Part shown: in pieces, positions 24,763-34,093 of the stretch | How the letters are laid out: each line of letters opens with the position of its first letter | Numbering within the stretch: position 1 is the first letter of the stretch | Program-made: the position numbers and the translations under genes | Notes under the pieces: model-generated | What the model was told of the DNA's origin: nothing | Databases searched by the model: none | What the model saw: only the letters and a program-made list of their open reading frames with translations | From: Ischnura elegans | Taxonomy: Eukaryota; Arthropoda; Insecta; Odonata; Coenagrionidae | Length of the DNA: 64,000 bases | Direction: 5' to 3' | Assembly: GCF_921293095.1 (NCBI RefSeq) | Contig: NC_060252.1 | Span: 43,648,881 to 43,712,880 of the forward strand

Positions 24763-24960
24763 CCAACATCGTGGCCTTGGTGGCCAGCACCAGTCTTGGT
24801 GGCGGCGGAGTAAAGTCTTTACCTGCCATACCAGAGGTCGCAGGTTTGTGTCCAACTGAGTAAGTTTCCCCTATCCAGATCATGGATGTTTGTGCACGAT
24901 TAATTGTTAAATGTTATGAAAACCCCAAAGGTAAAGGCCAATGTTGCCGTTTTCGATGGT
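24763..24960 (+). repeat. tRNA-derived SINE
   Basis: CTTGGTGGCGGCGGAGTAA (A-box region), a degenerate B box GCAGGTTTGTGTCC, then AAGTTTCCCCTATCCAGATC and CATGGATGTTTGTGCACG follow the order of the minus-strand copy at 14142-14275. Confidence 0.65.
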
Positions 24961-25084
24961 ACAGGAATAAAAATATAAAAAAATCGGAGACATATCCTTT
25001 TCCCTTTTTGAATTAAAATAGGGGCAAATTTCCGAGCAATGTATTTATCACCTCTAAAAAAATCAGCGCTTCTAGCAATAACTA

Positions 25085-25135
25085 TCCTCCTCCCAAACAC
25101 CTTAGAGGTGGCTCGGATCACGGTATTATGTAGAT
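25085..25135 (+). repeat. Shared LINE/SINE 3' tail, isolated
   Basis: CACCTTAGAGGTGGCTCGG, then GGTATTATGTAGATGCAG, equals the 3' tail of family C and the LINE copies. The body is missing. Confidence 0.6.
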
Positions 25136-25459
25136 GCAGATTACATTCTAAAGATTTGCCGTACTCCTATTTGGGTGCGAAAAAATTACATAAACTGCAC
25201 CATTCCCCAAAGAATTAAACTTATTCCGATAAATATAATAATACTGTGAAGATTCAATAACAGAAGGACCTGTATGTTTTTCACACAGATACTCTTTCTA
25301 CACCTTGGTCCGTTGCCAACACTCATCTCCCGCAAAGTCATATTGAACACTAAACAGCATTCTTCTTCCCATTGGTAACCAATGACGTGCGATCATCCCG
25401 AAAAGACGGCAACTACTCAGATTTCTCCGGATTAATATTACGATTGAATTACAGACAGA

Positions 25460-27004
25460 ATGAGAATATTGTCAGCTTTTTTATCCTCCCCTAAATTGCA
25501 GGCTGCATTTTCCGGGTTTCACCGCGTCGTGGTTGTGTTGGAGACAACAGTTTCTCCTGCATTCCAGCAGGCGTCTTCAGGTCGAAGGCGTCTTCACTTC
25601 GACCTGAAGACGCCTGTCAGGAGAAACTATTGTCTCCAACACAACCACGACGCGGTGAAACCCGGAAAATGCAGCTTACATTACCAGCGCACCGCGGAAG
25701 CCTTCGCACCAATACCCACCTATAACCTGGCGAAATTTCTCACGAACATCTTATCACCGCATGTAGGCAACTGTGATCACCACATCAAGAATTCATCAGA
25801 GTTCGTGAAGGCCCTCGCAGATATTCAACTCGGTGAAGACGACATAATGATAAGTCTTGACGTAGTGTCTCTGTTTACCCGAGTGCCTCTACGGGATACG
25901 CTGAGTCTGCTGGAGTCCAAGTTTGAAAGTGACACGGTGAAACTTTTTCATCACGCATTAACGACTACATATTTCAAGTACGACGGAGAATTCTACGAGC
26001 AAGCCGATGGAGTCGCCATGGGATCACCACTCTCCCCGCTAATTGCAAACTTCTTCATGGAGGACTTCGAGGAAAAGGCTCTCGCCACCGCCCCCCTGCG
26101 GCCGAAATGTTTTTTCCGGTATGTTGATGATACCTTCATCGTTTGGCCACACGGACCGGACACGCTGAACCATTTTTTAGATCATATGAATAGCCAGCAC
26201 CCCAATATAGAGTTCACCATGGAGACGGAAAAAGACAACATGATACCCTTCCTTGACATACTCATCTATCGGAAGGGAAATGGAAGATTAGGACATGGCG
26301 TCTATCGGAAGCCGACCCACACCGATCTCTATCTTAACGGTCGAAGTCATCATCATCCTTCCCAAAAGGCAGCAGTCATGCCCACCCTTATCCATCGGGC
26401 CAAATCAATTTGTGACTCAGAGAGTCTCCCCAAGGAGTTACTTCGTCTGAAGAAGACCTTCCGGCAGAATGGCCACAACGGAAGAGACATTTCCAAGGCC
26501 CTGAAAAGGGCCTTCACCAACCACAACACCGCCACCAAAGAAGAAGGAGAAAAACCAATAGCATTTGCTGGCCTACCTTTCGTCTCGACCGTCTCATGCA
26601 AAATAACTAGAATACTCAAGAGGCATGATATTAAAACCTATTTTCGCCCACCTGCAAAACTTAGAAACCAACTAGTGACGGCCAAGGATCCCTGCGGCCT
26701 CATGACACCAGGGGTCTACCAGATTCCATGCGAATGCGGCCAGGTGTATGTCGGTGAGACAGGAAGGACTATCGCCACCAGGATGAAGGAACACCAGCGG
26801 CATTTCAGGCTCGGCCAACCCGAAAAATCCGCCGTGGCTGAGCACAGTATATCACGCGACCATGACATTCGCTGGGAGAACACGAAGGTCCTGAGCCGTG
26901 TGGACAGATTCTGGGAAAGGCTGACCAAGGAAGCTATTTTAATTCGGACGACGACTGACACCATGAACCGTGATGCTGGTTACGTCCTGGAAACCGGTGC
27001 TTAA
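25460..27004 (+). CDS. Penelope-like reverse transcriptase with GIY-YIG endonuclease
   Basis: The 514-codon frame is open to TAA at 27002. Only the part from about residue 52 (25613) onward looks like element protein: the first ATG and about 12 codons are target DNA left of the insertion, and the next codons come from the inverted terminal repeat. From residue 85: IPTYNLAKFL; 133 LDVVSLFTRVPL (motif A Asp at 134); 184 GVAMGSPLSPLIANFF; 221 YVDD (motif C); 263 PFLDILI and 282 YRKPTHTDLYL; then a GIY-YIG domain with GVY 418-420, PCECG 423-427, YVGETGR 430-436, RMKEH 441-445 and a Glu in KEAILIR near 491. The enzyme would nick the target and prime reverse transcription there. All catalytic blocks are present without stops, suggesting a young insertion, but the N-terminus is missing, so this copy is probably inactive. 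Confidence 0.9.
   Translation: MRILSAFLSSPKLQAAFSGFHRVVVVLETTVSPAFQQASSGRRRLHFDLKTPVRRNYCLQHNHDAVKPGKCSLHYQRTAEAFAPIPTYNLAKFLTNILSPHVGNCDHHIKNSSEFVKALADIQLGEDDIMISLDVVSLFTRVPLRDTLSLLESKFESDTVKLFHHALTTTYFKYDGEFYEQADGVAMGSPLSPLIANFFMEDFEEKALATAPLRPKCFFRYVDDTFIVWPHGPDTLNHFLDHMNSQHPNIEFTMETEKDNMIPFLDILIYRKGNGRLGHGVYRKPTHTDLYLNGRSHHHPSQKAAVMPTLIHRAKSICDSESLPKELLRLKKTFRQNGHNGRDISKALKRAFTNHNTATKEEGEKPIAFAGLPFVSTVSCKITRILKRHDIKTYFRPPAKLRNQLVTAKDPCGLMTPGVYQIPCECGQVYVGETGRTIATRMKEHQRHFRLGQPEKSAVAEHSISRDHDIRWENTKVLSRVDRFWERLTKEAILIRTTTDTMNRDAGYVLETGA
25485..25497. repeat. Target-site duplication, left, of the Penelope-like element
   Basis: CCTCCCCTAAATT is repeated exactly at 27241-27253 and fixes the insertion boundaries at 25498 and 27240. 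Confidence 0.9.
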
Positions 27005-27240
27005 ATATGTCAGCGAAGCCCGGGAAAAAAGGCGGGAAAAGGCGGACCAATCACGAGTCACCTGACCTGGAGCCCATACTATATTACTGGGATCACCCAA
27101 CGCAAAGACAAGCCCTGATGACGATGGACGACTCGGCCATCGAAACGTCGGCAGAGATGGAGAACCTTATCCGGTGGCAATCCCGAATGAACTTCAACAA
27201 CAACATACGCCGGGAAACCTTAGATCTTTCTTCGCACCAA
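25498..27240 (+). mobile_element. Penelope-like retroelement, 5'-truncated with inverted 5' end
   Basis: The 1743-base insertion is bounded by a perfect 13-base target duplication. From the left it has a terminal inverted stretch (25502-25586), the complementary direct stretch (25597-25675), a reverse transcriptase plus GIY-YIG endonuclease frame, and a 3' part ending in CGCCGGGAAACCTTAGATC and CTTTCTTCGCACC. An inverted partial copy at the 5' end and variable target duplications are known features of Penelope-like elements. A full protein is usually longer, so the N-terminal part is lost. Confidence 0.9.
25502..25675. repeat. Inverted repeat at the 5' end of the Penelope-like element
   Basis: The arms carry TTTTCCGGGTTTCACCGCGT, GTTGTGTTGGAGACAACAG and GCGTCTTCAGGTCGAAG, and their complements. 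The left arm has about nine extra bases (around CATTCCAGC). The apex CTTCAGGTCGAAG / CTTCGACCTGAAG matches the terminal-repeat motif seen in Penelope-like elements. Confidence 0.9.
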
Positions 27241-27261
27241 CCTCCCCTAAATTATTATTGA
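27007..27261 (+). other. Penelope-like 3' region, short trailing open frame
   Basis: After the polymerase stop, a frame of 84 codons reads AIETSAEMENLIRWQSRMNF and continues past the right insertion boundary at 27240 into flanking DNA. The same DNA block recurs in the truncated copies at 4198 and 42190, so it is an element 3' region. Whether it is ever translated is doubtful. Confidence 0.55.
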
Positions 27262-28304
27262 AGAAATCGACTGAGGAAGAAATTTCGTAATAAACTTTGT
27301 CTTTGGTGCCAGTGTTTGAATATGCTAGATTTGAACAACGGTTCTCGAGTTTACTTATGGTGTTAAATAATTAAGTAATCCAAATACCCTCCTTCTCTAC
27401 CGCAAACCGTTTCAAATTCCAGAAGAAGAAGGCTAATTAAGTTTTTGCACTTCGATTAAGCTTGAGGGTGTCAATGGCAAAAGAACGAATTCATTTCACA
27501 CAATATTCAATGAATGTTGTGTGAAATGAAAGCTTTAAAATACGTTCGGCGTAGCGAAGTTTACGTAATCGTATAAATTGGAATTTGCATAGATGAAAAC
27601 TATGTGCAATTAAGTTTCACTGAAGTGAAAAAGTGTCATTATTACTTCTAAATCATCGCGCTGATAATCCATATATTTACGCCTGAATCTTCGGAACAGG
27701 TACTTACATGCCCAAAACTAATTCCAAGCATCACCATCAGCACTGTCCTCTTACCACCAGCAACTTGGTATACATATGTTTACCACTGCACCTTGCCGAG
27801 TCATCCCATTGTTCCCCAAACGTCACAAAATGCCCTTAAAAACCCGTTTTCATATTTCCTTCCCTGGGGCTCTTAGTTGATTTTTCCTCCCCTCCGACAC
27901 CAGTGGGCATCCCTCGTGGAGACTCTTGTTTGTTTTTGAGCGAGGAGGCTCCACTTTGCGGGCATTCCACAGAGGAGACCGCCCCGAGGACAGGCATTCC
28001 AATCGAGACCCGCCCACGCGTCGCAAGGAGCGGGGGCAGAGAGATGGGGCTGGATTGCTGGAGGTGGCAATGAGACGAACGGCAGCTTTCACCGCGACGC
28101 GCGGCGATGAGGACGAGAGTCGAGACAAGCCAAGGTGTGCAGACTGACGCAACTGCATCCAGAGTACATGCGGGAACTGAAGGTTAGGGCCTTTCGTGGC
28201 TTAATGAATAGAATTACTCAAAAATGCATTTAGATCATTGTTTCTCAAGAAAGTACGGCCTGCAATAACTACGTTGAAGTGAATGTGATTTTATGTGTAT
28301 CTAA
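27262..28304. other. No gene recognised; GC-rich patch 27880-28150
   Basis: A short hairpin (TTTCACACAATATTC / GAATGTTGTGTGAAA) lies at about 27494-27527. The GC-rich patch is CpG-dense and has open frames on both strands, as expected from composition. No exon can be supported. Confidence 0.35.
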
Positions 28305-28930
28305 TCTACATCTACGAGATATCGAGCGAGCCACCAACAGAATGTGTGGCATGGGGTGATTCCACACCAGTCATACAGCACTCATCCTGGCCCTGCCCTT
28401 GTTTACTGGAGTCCTCCCATCGTTGCGTGAACGCAACACTTCGTTTATTCTAAAATAATTTGAAAATCACTTTGTCAAATACGCCAAAATTGTTGCAGTG
28501 GCCTAGAAAATAAGTGCATCATTGCATTTGCAGAGGTATATAATCATCGAGTGACTCAGACTTAACATAATTCGTGAGCTTATAAGATAACCTAAAAAGA
28601 CCAACTTACAATTATATGAAAAGGTAAATGTAAAAACAAAAGTTATTACATGTCTTCAATAGAAAAATTCATAACATTTTAAAAAGTATTGAACTACCTA
28701 CGTTAAAAATATGAACTACGTATTAACAAAAAATAATGAGAAAAATCGCAAAGTTTGCGTTGCGTTCACGCAACTTTGGGAAGAATTGGGTTAACCAGAA
28801 ATGCGCTCGCTTGCTGGACACAGGCCAAGCACACTGGCCAACGACACGCGCTCAGACCAGAAACTAGGAGTGCGCTAAGGGCACGAACATACCACCATTC
28901 AAATAAAACTATTCTATGACAGCAATACTA
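28305..28930 (-). mobile_element. LINE 3' untranslated region and tail, interrupted
   Basis: The minus strand carries TTCGTGCCCTTAGCGCACTC, CCTAGTTTCTGGTCTGAGCG and GTGTCGTTGGCC (28925-28800), then, after an insertion, GTGTGGAATCACCCCATGCC and CTCGTAGATGTAGATTA (28400-28305). It is the same repeat as 20430-20625. Confidence 0.7.
28393..28794. mobile_element. TIR element inserted in the LINE tail, possibly TTAA-targeting
   Basis: The inserted about 400 bases have ends related by inversion: CCATCGTTGCGTGAACGCAA near the left and GTTGCGTTCACGCAACTTTG near the right. The terminal blocks are themselves nearly palindromic. The right boundary falls in TTAA (28791-28794), which is the undisturbed LINE sequence at this point in other copies (GGTTAAGG or GATTAAGG). 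The left TTAA is not visible, so piggyBac-type targeting is only suggested. The inside is AT-rich and non-coding. Confidence 0.55.
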
Positions 28931-29043
28931 AACGATTGTAGTACTGCTGTCACGAGTAATATTCGACTTTTTGCAGATATGTAGTTTTATACCGCTTCTG
29001 ATTATTACCGCTTCGGATTCTGATTTCAGACGTAGGTAATCGA

Positions 29044-29289
29044 TACCTCCACTGCAAAAACGTTCAACAATCGCCCACCGAATCAAATCCGCTCATCTAG
29101 TAGCCCAAAAATACGAATCCGCTCAGCTGGCAGTGTTCAGAGCATAAACGCTCACCGCCAAGCTTGGAGAATAGGAGATGAGCGTTTATGCTCCGGACAC
29201 TGCCAGCTGAGCGGATTCATATTGTTGGACTACTAGATGAGCGGATTTGATTCGGTGGGCGATTGCTGAGCGTTTTTGCAGTGGAGGTA
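29044..29289. mobile_element. 246-base hairpin MITE with regularly spaced internal motif
   Basis: The two arms pair around 29166.5 with no net length difference. The ends are TACCTCCACTGCAAAAACG and its complement. Each arm carries four copies of CGCTCA (left: 29061 as CGTTCA, 29090, 29120, 29149) or TGAGCG (right: 29179, 29208, 29238, 29267), spaced 29, 30 and 29 bases. TA flanks both ends as part of the pairing. There is no coding sequence. Superfamily unknown. Confidence 0.85.
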
Positions 29290-29650
29290 CCGTAATGTGT
29301 AACCAATTTTGTTACACAATTGAGTATCGTGGTGACGCCGCGTTTCCTCAAAACTCATGCTATCCTTTCCCTGATTCCAGCGAACCAATTGCGCATGCAG
29401 GAGCACTTGAGACCCAAAAAGAATAGACAGTTCCAAATGTCCGCCATCTCAGAGCACAAGAGCTCATCTGAAGCCTGGAGCACGACGTGAAATTAAACGA
29501 AGCAAAGATAAATGGGAGAGAAAATAGATATTAACGCAAACTAATTACATAACCGAGGGTCGGGGGCTTATTGATGTTCAAAATGTGATTTTTTAGGACT
29601 CAAAGACAGTAATTTTGTTCCAGTATTTATTAAAATAAAGTATATGCAGC
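29290..29650. other. No recognisable feature
   Basis: Mixed sequence between the hairpin element and the truncated LINE; a short minus-strand frame has no domain. Confidence 0.4.
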
Positions 29651-30220
29651 GATGGACGGAGCAAGAAAGAAATGCACAGTAGAATAGCGCAGGCGAAGAG
29701 GGCTTTCTACAAAAAGAAGAATCTTCTTACATCTGAAAATACCAGCATAGAAGTAAGGAAACAATTCATCAGATGCTACATATGGAGTATGTTTCTCTAT
29801 AGAAGCGAGGCTTGGACGTTGACAGCAGCAGAGAAGTCAAGAGTGGAAGCATTCGAAATGTGGTGCTACCGAAGAATGATGATGATAAAATGGATTGACC
29901 GTGTGAGTAACCAGGAAGTGCTAAGGAGAGTGGGAGAAAAGAGAAGCCTCCTAAAAACATTAAGCAGAAGAAGGGACAACTTAGTTGGCCACATTTTGAG
30001 GCACGATGGTCTGATGAAGACAATCGTTGAAGGACAAGTGGAAGGGAAAAAGGGCAAGGGACGGCCCCGAATGAGTTATATAGGACAGATTATAAAGGAT
30101 GTAAAAGAGAATAAATATGTAGCTATGAAGAGTTTAGCGGATAGGAGAGAAATGGAGAGCTGCGTCAAACCAATCTTAGGATTTTTGACTAATGATGATG
30201 ATATAGTATACATAAAATAA
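29651..30220 (+). pseudogene. RTE-like LINE, C-terminal coding end, 5'-truncated
   Basis: From 29651 the frame reads DGRSKKEMHSRIAQAKRAFY, IEVRKQFIRCYIWSMFLYRS, EAWTLTAAEKSRVEAFEMWC, YRRMMMIKWIDRVSNQEVLR, GHILRHDGLMKTIVEGQVEG, KGRPRMSYIGQIIKDV and ends NDDD before TAA. These blocks (DGR..EI..RI..AK.AF; EAWTL; FEMWCYRRM..I.W.DRV.N.EVL; GHILRHD; GRPR) are the usual C-terminus of RTE/BovB-type retrotransposon polymerases; a CR1-group origin is the alternative. Homology begins abruptly at 29651, as expected of 5' truncation during target-primed insertion. The visible 190 codons have no stop. An ATG at 29672 exists but is not a real start. Related fragments lie at 6010 and 18624. Confidence 0.85.
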
Positions 30221-30419
30221 AGTAGTAAAAGCTCACAGGGGGAGGGGTTGTAACCCAAAAAACACCCCCGTGTACCTGTGCATGCCATTCTTTTTCCATT
30301 GAATCATTTGAGACTTATTTCTTCGCGCCTATCCTTTTGCTAAATAATAAACTTGTATAACAAACGTATTTTAATTACACATCGTCAAATAACTTTTGCC
30401 ATCACAAGAACGTATTGGA

Positions 30420-30575
30420 GGTATCACATTCTAGTATGCATTATAATTTTATGACCGAGTGGTGGGTATGGCAGGGTCCTTTTGCATTCTGCATGCTGGT
30501 GATGCATGTGATTGGTCACCCCCTACCAAACACTTATAGAGGTGGCTCGCAGGGTATTATGCACATGTAGAAGTA
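30420..30575 (+). repeat. SINE-like repeat (family C)
   Basis: TTTTATGACCGAGTGGTGGG, TGCATTCTGCATGCTGGTGA, TTGGTCACCCCCTACCAAAC and the tail GGTGGCTCGCAGGGTATTAT are in the same order as in the 31397 copy. The 5' block TTGGCAAGTTTTGCC is missing, so it is 5'-truncated. Confidence 0.65.
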
Positions 30576-31396
30576 ATTTTCCACTACATACCCCTAGATA
30601 TACACCCTTGATGTGACTCGTACGATATTGTAGGCGCATATGAAATACAGTTGAAGCGGGGAGGTTCAAAAATACATTATTTTTACGAGCGATAAAAAAA
30701 ACAGAATTTGCCGCACTTTATATTAGTTTTTTTTCCGGGAGATAGAGCTGTTACTCAGTTCACTTAGAATATTTGTAATTTCTTTGTACTTCATCGAGTA
30801 ACAATAAAAGCTTAGAACCATTAATTTTTCGTGTATTTCATCAGCAGTGCGATGCATTCATCTCGGTATCAAACAAAAACAACAACAAATCTATTGGCAA
30901 CGGCGTTCAGATATAGCGGAGATACATTAGGGGTTTCTCCCGCGTCTTTAGGAACTAAGGCTTCACATCATATGAACGGAGAAGTTTACCATACACCGCC
31001 ACGGATACCGTTCTTCAAAATAAGTTTTCGATTCTGTCGCCGTTTCAAACAGATTTCAACTGGAATTATACCGTAAACATTTGAAGCTCATGCTGCAATG
31101 ACAACTCTCCAGCATTTCTCTCCACCGCTGACCCAATGTTACTCCTCGAGGCTTCTTCCGAGGTAGTAAGTGGCATGCAAAACACATTAACCGGCGCGGC
31201 GGTAGCCTCTGGGATTTAGGGGAGAAATATTGCGTTTCCAAGGAAACTAAAGCGGGAAAAATCCCGAAAAGTCGTTAACCTCATATGCCACAGACACATT
31301 CACTCTCGTTTGACTGGTATTTCACCGTACACAAGTATCCTGTTCACTATGGCGCTTCTAAAAGCATGTTCTAGTATCAAAGGCAGATGGCCTTTA
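30576..31396. other. No recognisable feature
   Basis: AT-rich, then mixed sequence; short frames without domains. Confidence 0.4.
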
Positions 31397-31572
31397 TGAC
31401 TAGTTGGCAAGTTTTGCCTTCGTATGAATGTGAAAGTATAATTTGTTAGTATGCGTAACATTTTTATGACTGTGTGGCGTGCATGTGGGAATCGTCTTGC
31501 ATGCTGGTGGCTAATCACCCCCTGCCAATTACCCTACAGGTTGGTCACAGGGTATTAATTAGATGTAAGAAG
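31397..31572 (+). repeat. SINE-like repeat (family C), most complete copy
   Basis: It begins TTGGCAAGTTTTGCCTTCGT and passes through TATGCGTAACATTTTTATGA, GTGGCGTGCATGTGGGAATC and TAATCACCCCCTGCCAATTA, to the tail TTGGTCACAGGGTATTAATT. No clear tRNA-like A and B boxes are seen, so it may be a short LINE-derived tail and not a true SINE. Confidence 0.7.
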
Positions 31573-32036
31573 TCATTCCTCTCGCATTAGAGGTACACCT
31601 ATACATGGCTATTTGGTAGAGGCACATAATTTTCGCGAAAAGCGAAATATCTGATTCCAATGACATGATTTTTCTTTACAAGATAGTGAAATTGACTTCG
31701 TGTAAATGCTATGTATACTATTATCGCATATTTTTTTACGTTTTGCTAAAAATAATAATACGCATATTGTTGAAAGAAAATGTAATCGCAATTGCTCTTC
31801 GCGGAAATTCTGGACCTCGACTATTTCGGTGACCAGCCAACTTAGAGACGAACTCGTGACACTAATATTTTTATTATCGTTATATAGAAGGATCGCAGGA
31901 ATCGTATAAATTTGAGGACCATGCTCTAAGATTTTCTTCAAGAAAGTATTTTTCATCATTTCGATAAAATAGTTCTAGACAGTATTAGCTCTGATGCAGT
32001 TAAAGCGACACCAGGTATCTCGCAAAGAAGCGTAAT
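31573..32036. other. No recognisable feature
   Basis: AT-rich; a 116-residue minus-strand frame has no motif and looks compositional. Confidence 0.4.
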
Positions 32037-32480
32037 TTTTCCTTTTTGTTTATAAAATAGATAAATGACCTCTGCTCCCGAATTACCTGAAAATTGAGTT
32101 TATTTACTGACAACGGTGTCATATATCGCAAAATTAGTGATCATTCTGACTTGGAAATTCTATCATCCCATGTAAACAATGTTCATGTGTGGAGCCAAAA
32201 GTGGGGACAATAGTTAAATTTGAGCAAATGCACGGCGGTACATTTCTTGCGTAGGTCACCCAACTTTCCCCATACTTATGTAGTGGATGGAGTCAAAATA
32301 AAAGCGAGAGATGAAGTAAAATATCTTGGAATTGCCATAACTTCAAACCTAACGTGGGGAACACATATCATAAATACTTATGGCAGAGCCATGAAGAAGC
32401 TAGGATTCGTCCAGCGTGTAGTGGGAAGATATTTGAATGAAAATATAAAGGATAAGTAAAAATAAGATTAAAGGAGAGAT
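32037..32480 (+). pseudogene. CR1/Jockey-like LINE reverse transcriptase fragment with stops
   Basis: One frame reads INDLCSRIT, stop, KLSLFTDNGVIYRKISDHSD, VWSQKWGQ, stop, LNLSKCTAVHFLRRSPNF, DEVKYLGIAITSNLTW, then MKKLGFVQRVVGRYL. The blocks follow the reverse transcriptase order: the INDL block, the catalytic FADD region (here FTDN, so the Asp pair is broken), W...W...LN..KC, and VKYLG. In-frame stops occur at about 32055, 32088 and 32211. The same protein family is found on the minus strand at 56035-56985. It is a dead copy. Confidence 0.8.
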
Positions 32481-32683
32481 TCATTATTGCCATTACGATT
32501 TGAAAGATACTAAGACTTGTTACTGAATCTTACAAAAATTCCTCTGAAGTAATGCAGGAGGTTAGTTTTTGCCAACATGCATTGTGGCATACAATTCACT
32601 GCAGCGAAAAAAAAACGCGACCAACACAAGTATGTTACACGCAGGTGGTTTCAACTTTCAATTACAAACTCCATGCACTAAAT

Positions 32684-32918
32684 ACACCTAACGGATGAAG
32701 TTCGCCAAGAAAAAATATTTGACTTAGCCGGGATTCGAACCAAGATCTCCCGATTGCCGGTCAGGTGTATTAGCCAGTTACAGTAACTCAGGCAATCGGG
32801 AGATCCGGGTTCGAATCCTGGCTAAGTCAAATATTTTTTCATGGCGAACTTCATCCTTTGGTGTATTTAACTTTGCACCCGTGCGCGTGACTGCGTACAA
32901 TGTCACTTGTTTCTGCAG
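32684..32918. mobile_element. tRNA-derived SINE inserted as an inverted pair, with 14-base target duplication
   Basis: The left arm (about 32684-32755) is a minus-strand SINE segment: GATTCGAACC, the complement of a B box, with GACTTAGCCG. The right arm (32790-32868) is the plus-strand copy: GATCCGGGTTCGAATCCTGG, CTAAGTCAAATATTTTTTCA, TGGCGAACTTCATCC. The right arm continues with the SINE 3' part to about 32918. TCCATGCACTAAAT occurs at 32670-32683 and again at 32919-32932, so both arms entered as one insertion. Confidence 0.8.
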
Positions 32919-32932
32919 TCCATGCACTAAAT

Positions 32933-33431
32933 TTGATTCAGAGATGAATAAAACCAAATGCACATTATCACGCGCGGGTCATTGAATCTACATAAAACAT
33001 TTTAGCTCAAATAACATTGGGATAAGCGTTGTCTCAACACATGACAGATATTAACTATCATTTAGATTTCGGAGCGCGTCACCATATAGACGACAAGTGA
33101 AAGCCTACGTCCCACGCTGAGCAATTGCTTACAAGGTCCGTGGGAAGAATAGAAGACAATTGAAGGAGCTACATGCATAACGCTCGCAACGCGAGACCTT
33201 TAAAGCTTTTATAATAGGAGAAATCGACCTCTACGAGGATAAAGTCGGTCGACACCGATTCACCGATTCTTTTGTTGCTATAACGACTCTAGAGCTGATT
33301 TAACACCTTTCCAATAAATATTGAAACTTCACGCATATATTTCACTAGCTATATTGAAGGTTTTAATTGCTCGTAATCCAAGAGCTTTATTTTTCCACTC
33401 TTGATTCAGAATTGGTTTAAATTCACTATAA
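32933..33431. other. No recognisable feature
   Basis: Mixed sequence without frames or repeats matched elsewhere in the window. Confidence 0.4.
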
Positions 33432-34093
33432 TAGACTAGTTTCTTTCATCAAAGAAAACGAAAGGCATTGGTTGCGCTTTGTTATCCACCATTAGTGTAT
33501 TCATAATATACAAATTATTTGGTTTTAGAAATACAATTTAGATAAATGGCAATGGTGAATTTTAAGCGCATTTGAAAAAGTCCATATTGGCGCCCATGCG
33601 ATGCCATTCCACGTGACGTCGCAGGGACCTAGTTTCTATACGAGTAAATAAGAGTTTTACATTGCCTGAGATTACCAATGCATGCATGAGGCACACAGCT
33701 CAGGGAAACATCTCTTAATAATCACCCATTAAAATTACCTGAGTTCGGAAAGTTTCCTTTGTTTGATAGGGTATTAATAATCCTTATTTAAGCCAAGCGC
33801 TACCTGCTAGCAGGTTACTCTGCTACCTGCTAGCAGCCTGCATGGTAGCGGCACGCATATTCTTGCCCCAAGGTCACCTCACACGGCGACAGCGGGAACC
33901 AGAATGACGTCACACGGGGTTTTCCCAGCATTCATACTTAGCCGTCGCGTTTTTGAACGTATGAAAATTTACACTTTTCATTTAATCGCTAAAAATAGAT
34001 ATCGTAATTTAAAAATCTATCGTGAAATATGTACTCCAGGAGGAATAATCTTTCGATTTAGGCAATGAAAAACTAATAGTACACCGCCCTATT
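33432..34093 (+). mobile_element. 660-bp MITE family A, copy 1
   Basis: The family begins TAGGGTAGTTTCCTTCATCA and ends with the inverse of TAGGGTGGTTTCCT. Here the left terminus is degraded (CTAGTTTCTTTCATC). The internal order is shared with the three other copies: AAAACGAAAGGCATTG, ATTCATAATATACAAATTAT, TTGGCGCCCATGCGATGCCA, AAGCCAAGCGCTACCTGCTA, GAACCAGAATGACGTCACAC, TCCAGGAGGAATAATCTTTC. Two CTACCTGCTAGCAG blocks lie about 25 bases apart. No coding frame is conserved. Confidence 0.85.

Noticed and set aside
27880..28150. First exon or CpG-island promoter
   Set aside because: GC-rich composition alone; frames open on both strands and no splice or domain evidence.
28393..28794. Firm piggyBac assignment
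   Set aside because: Only one TTAA is visible; the other boundary reads differently, so the assignment stays tentative.
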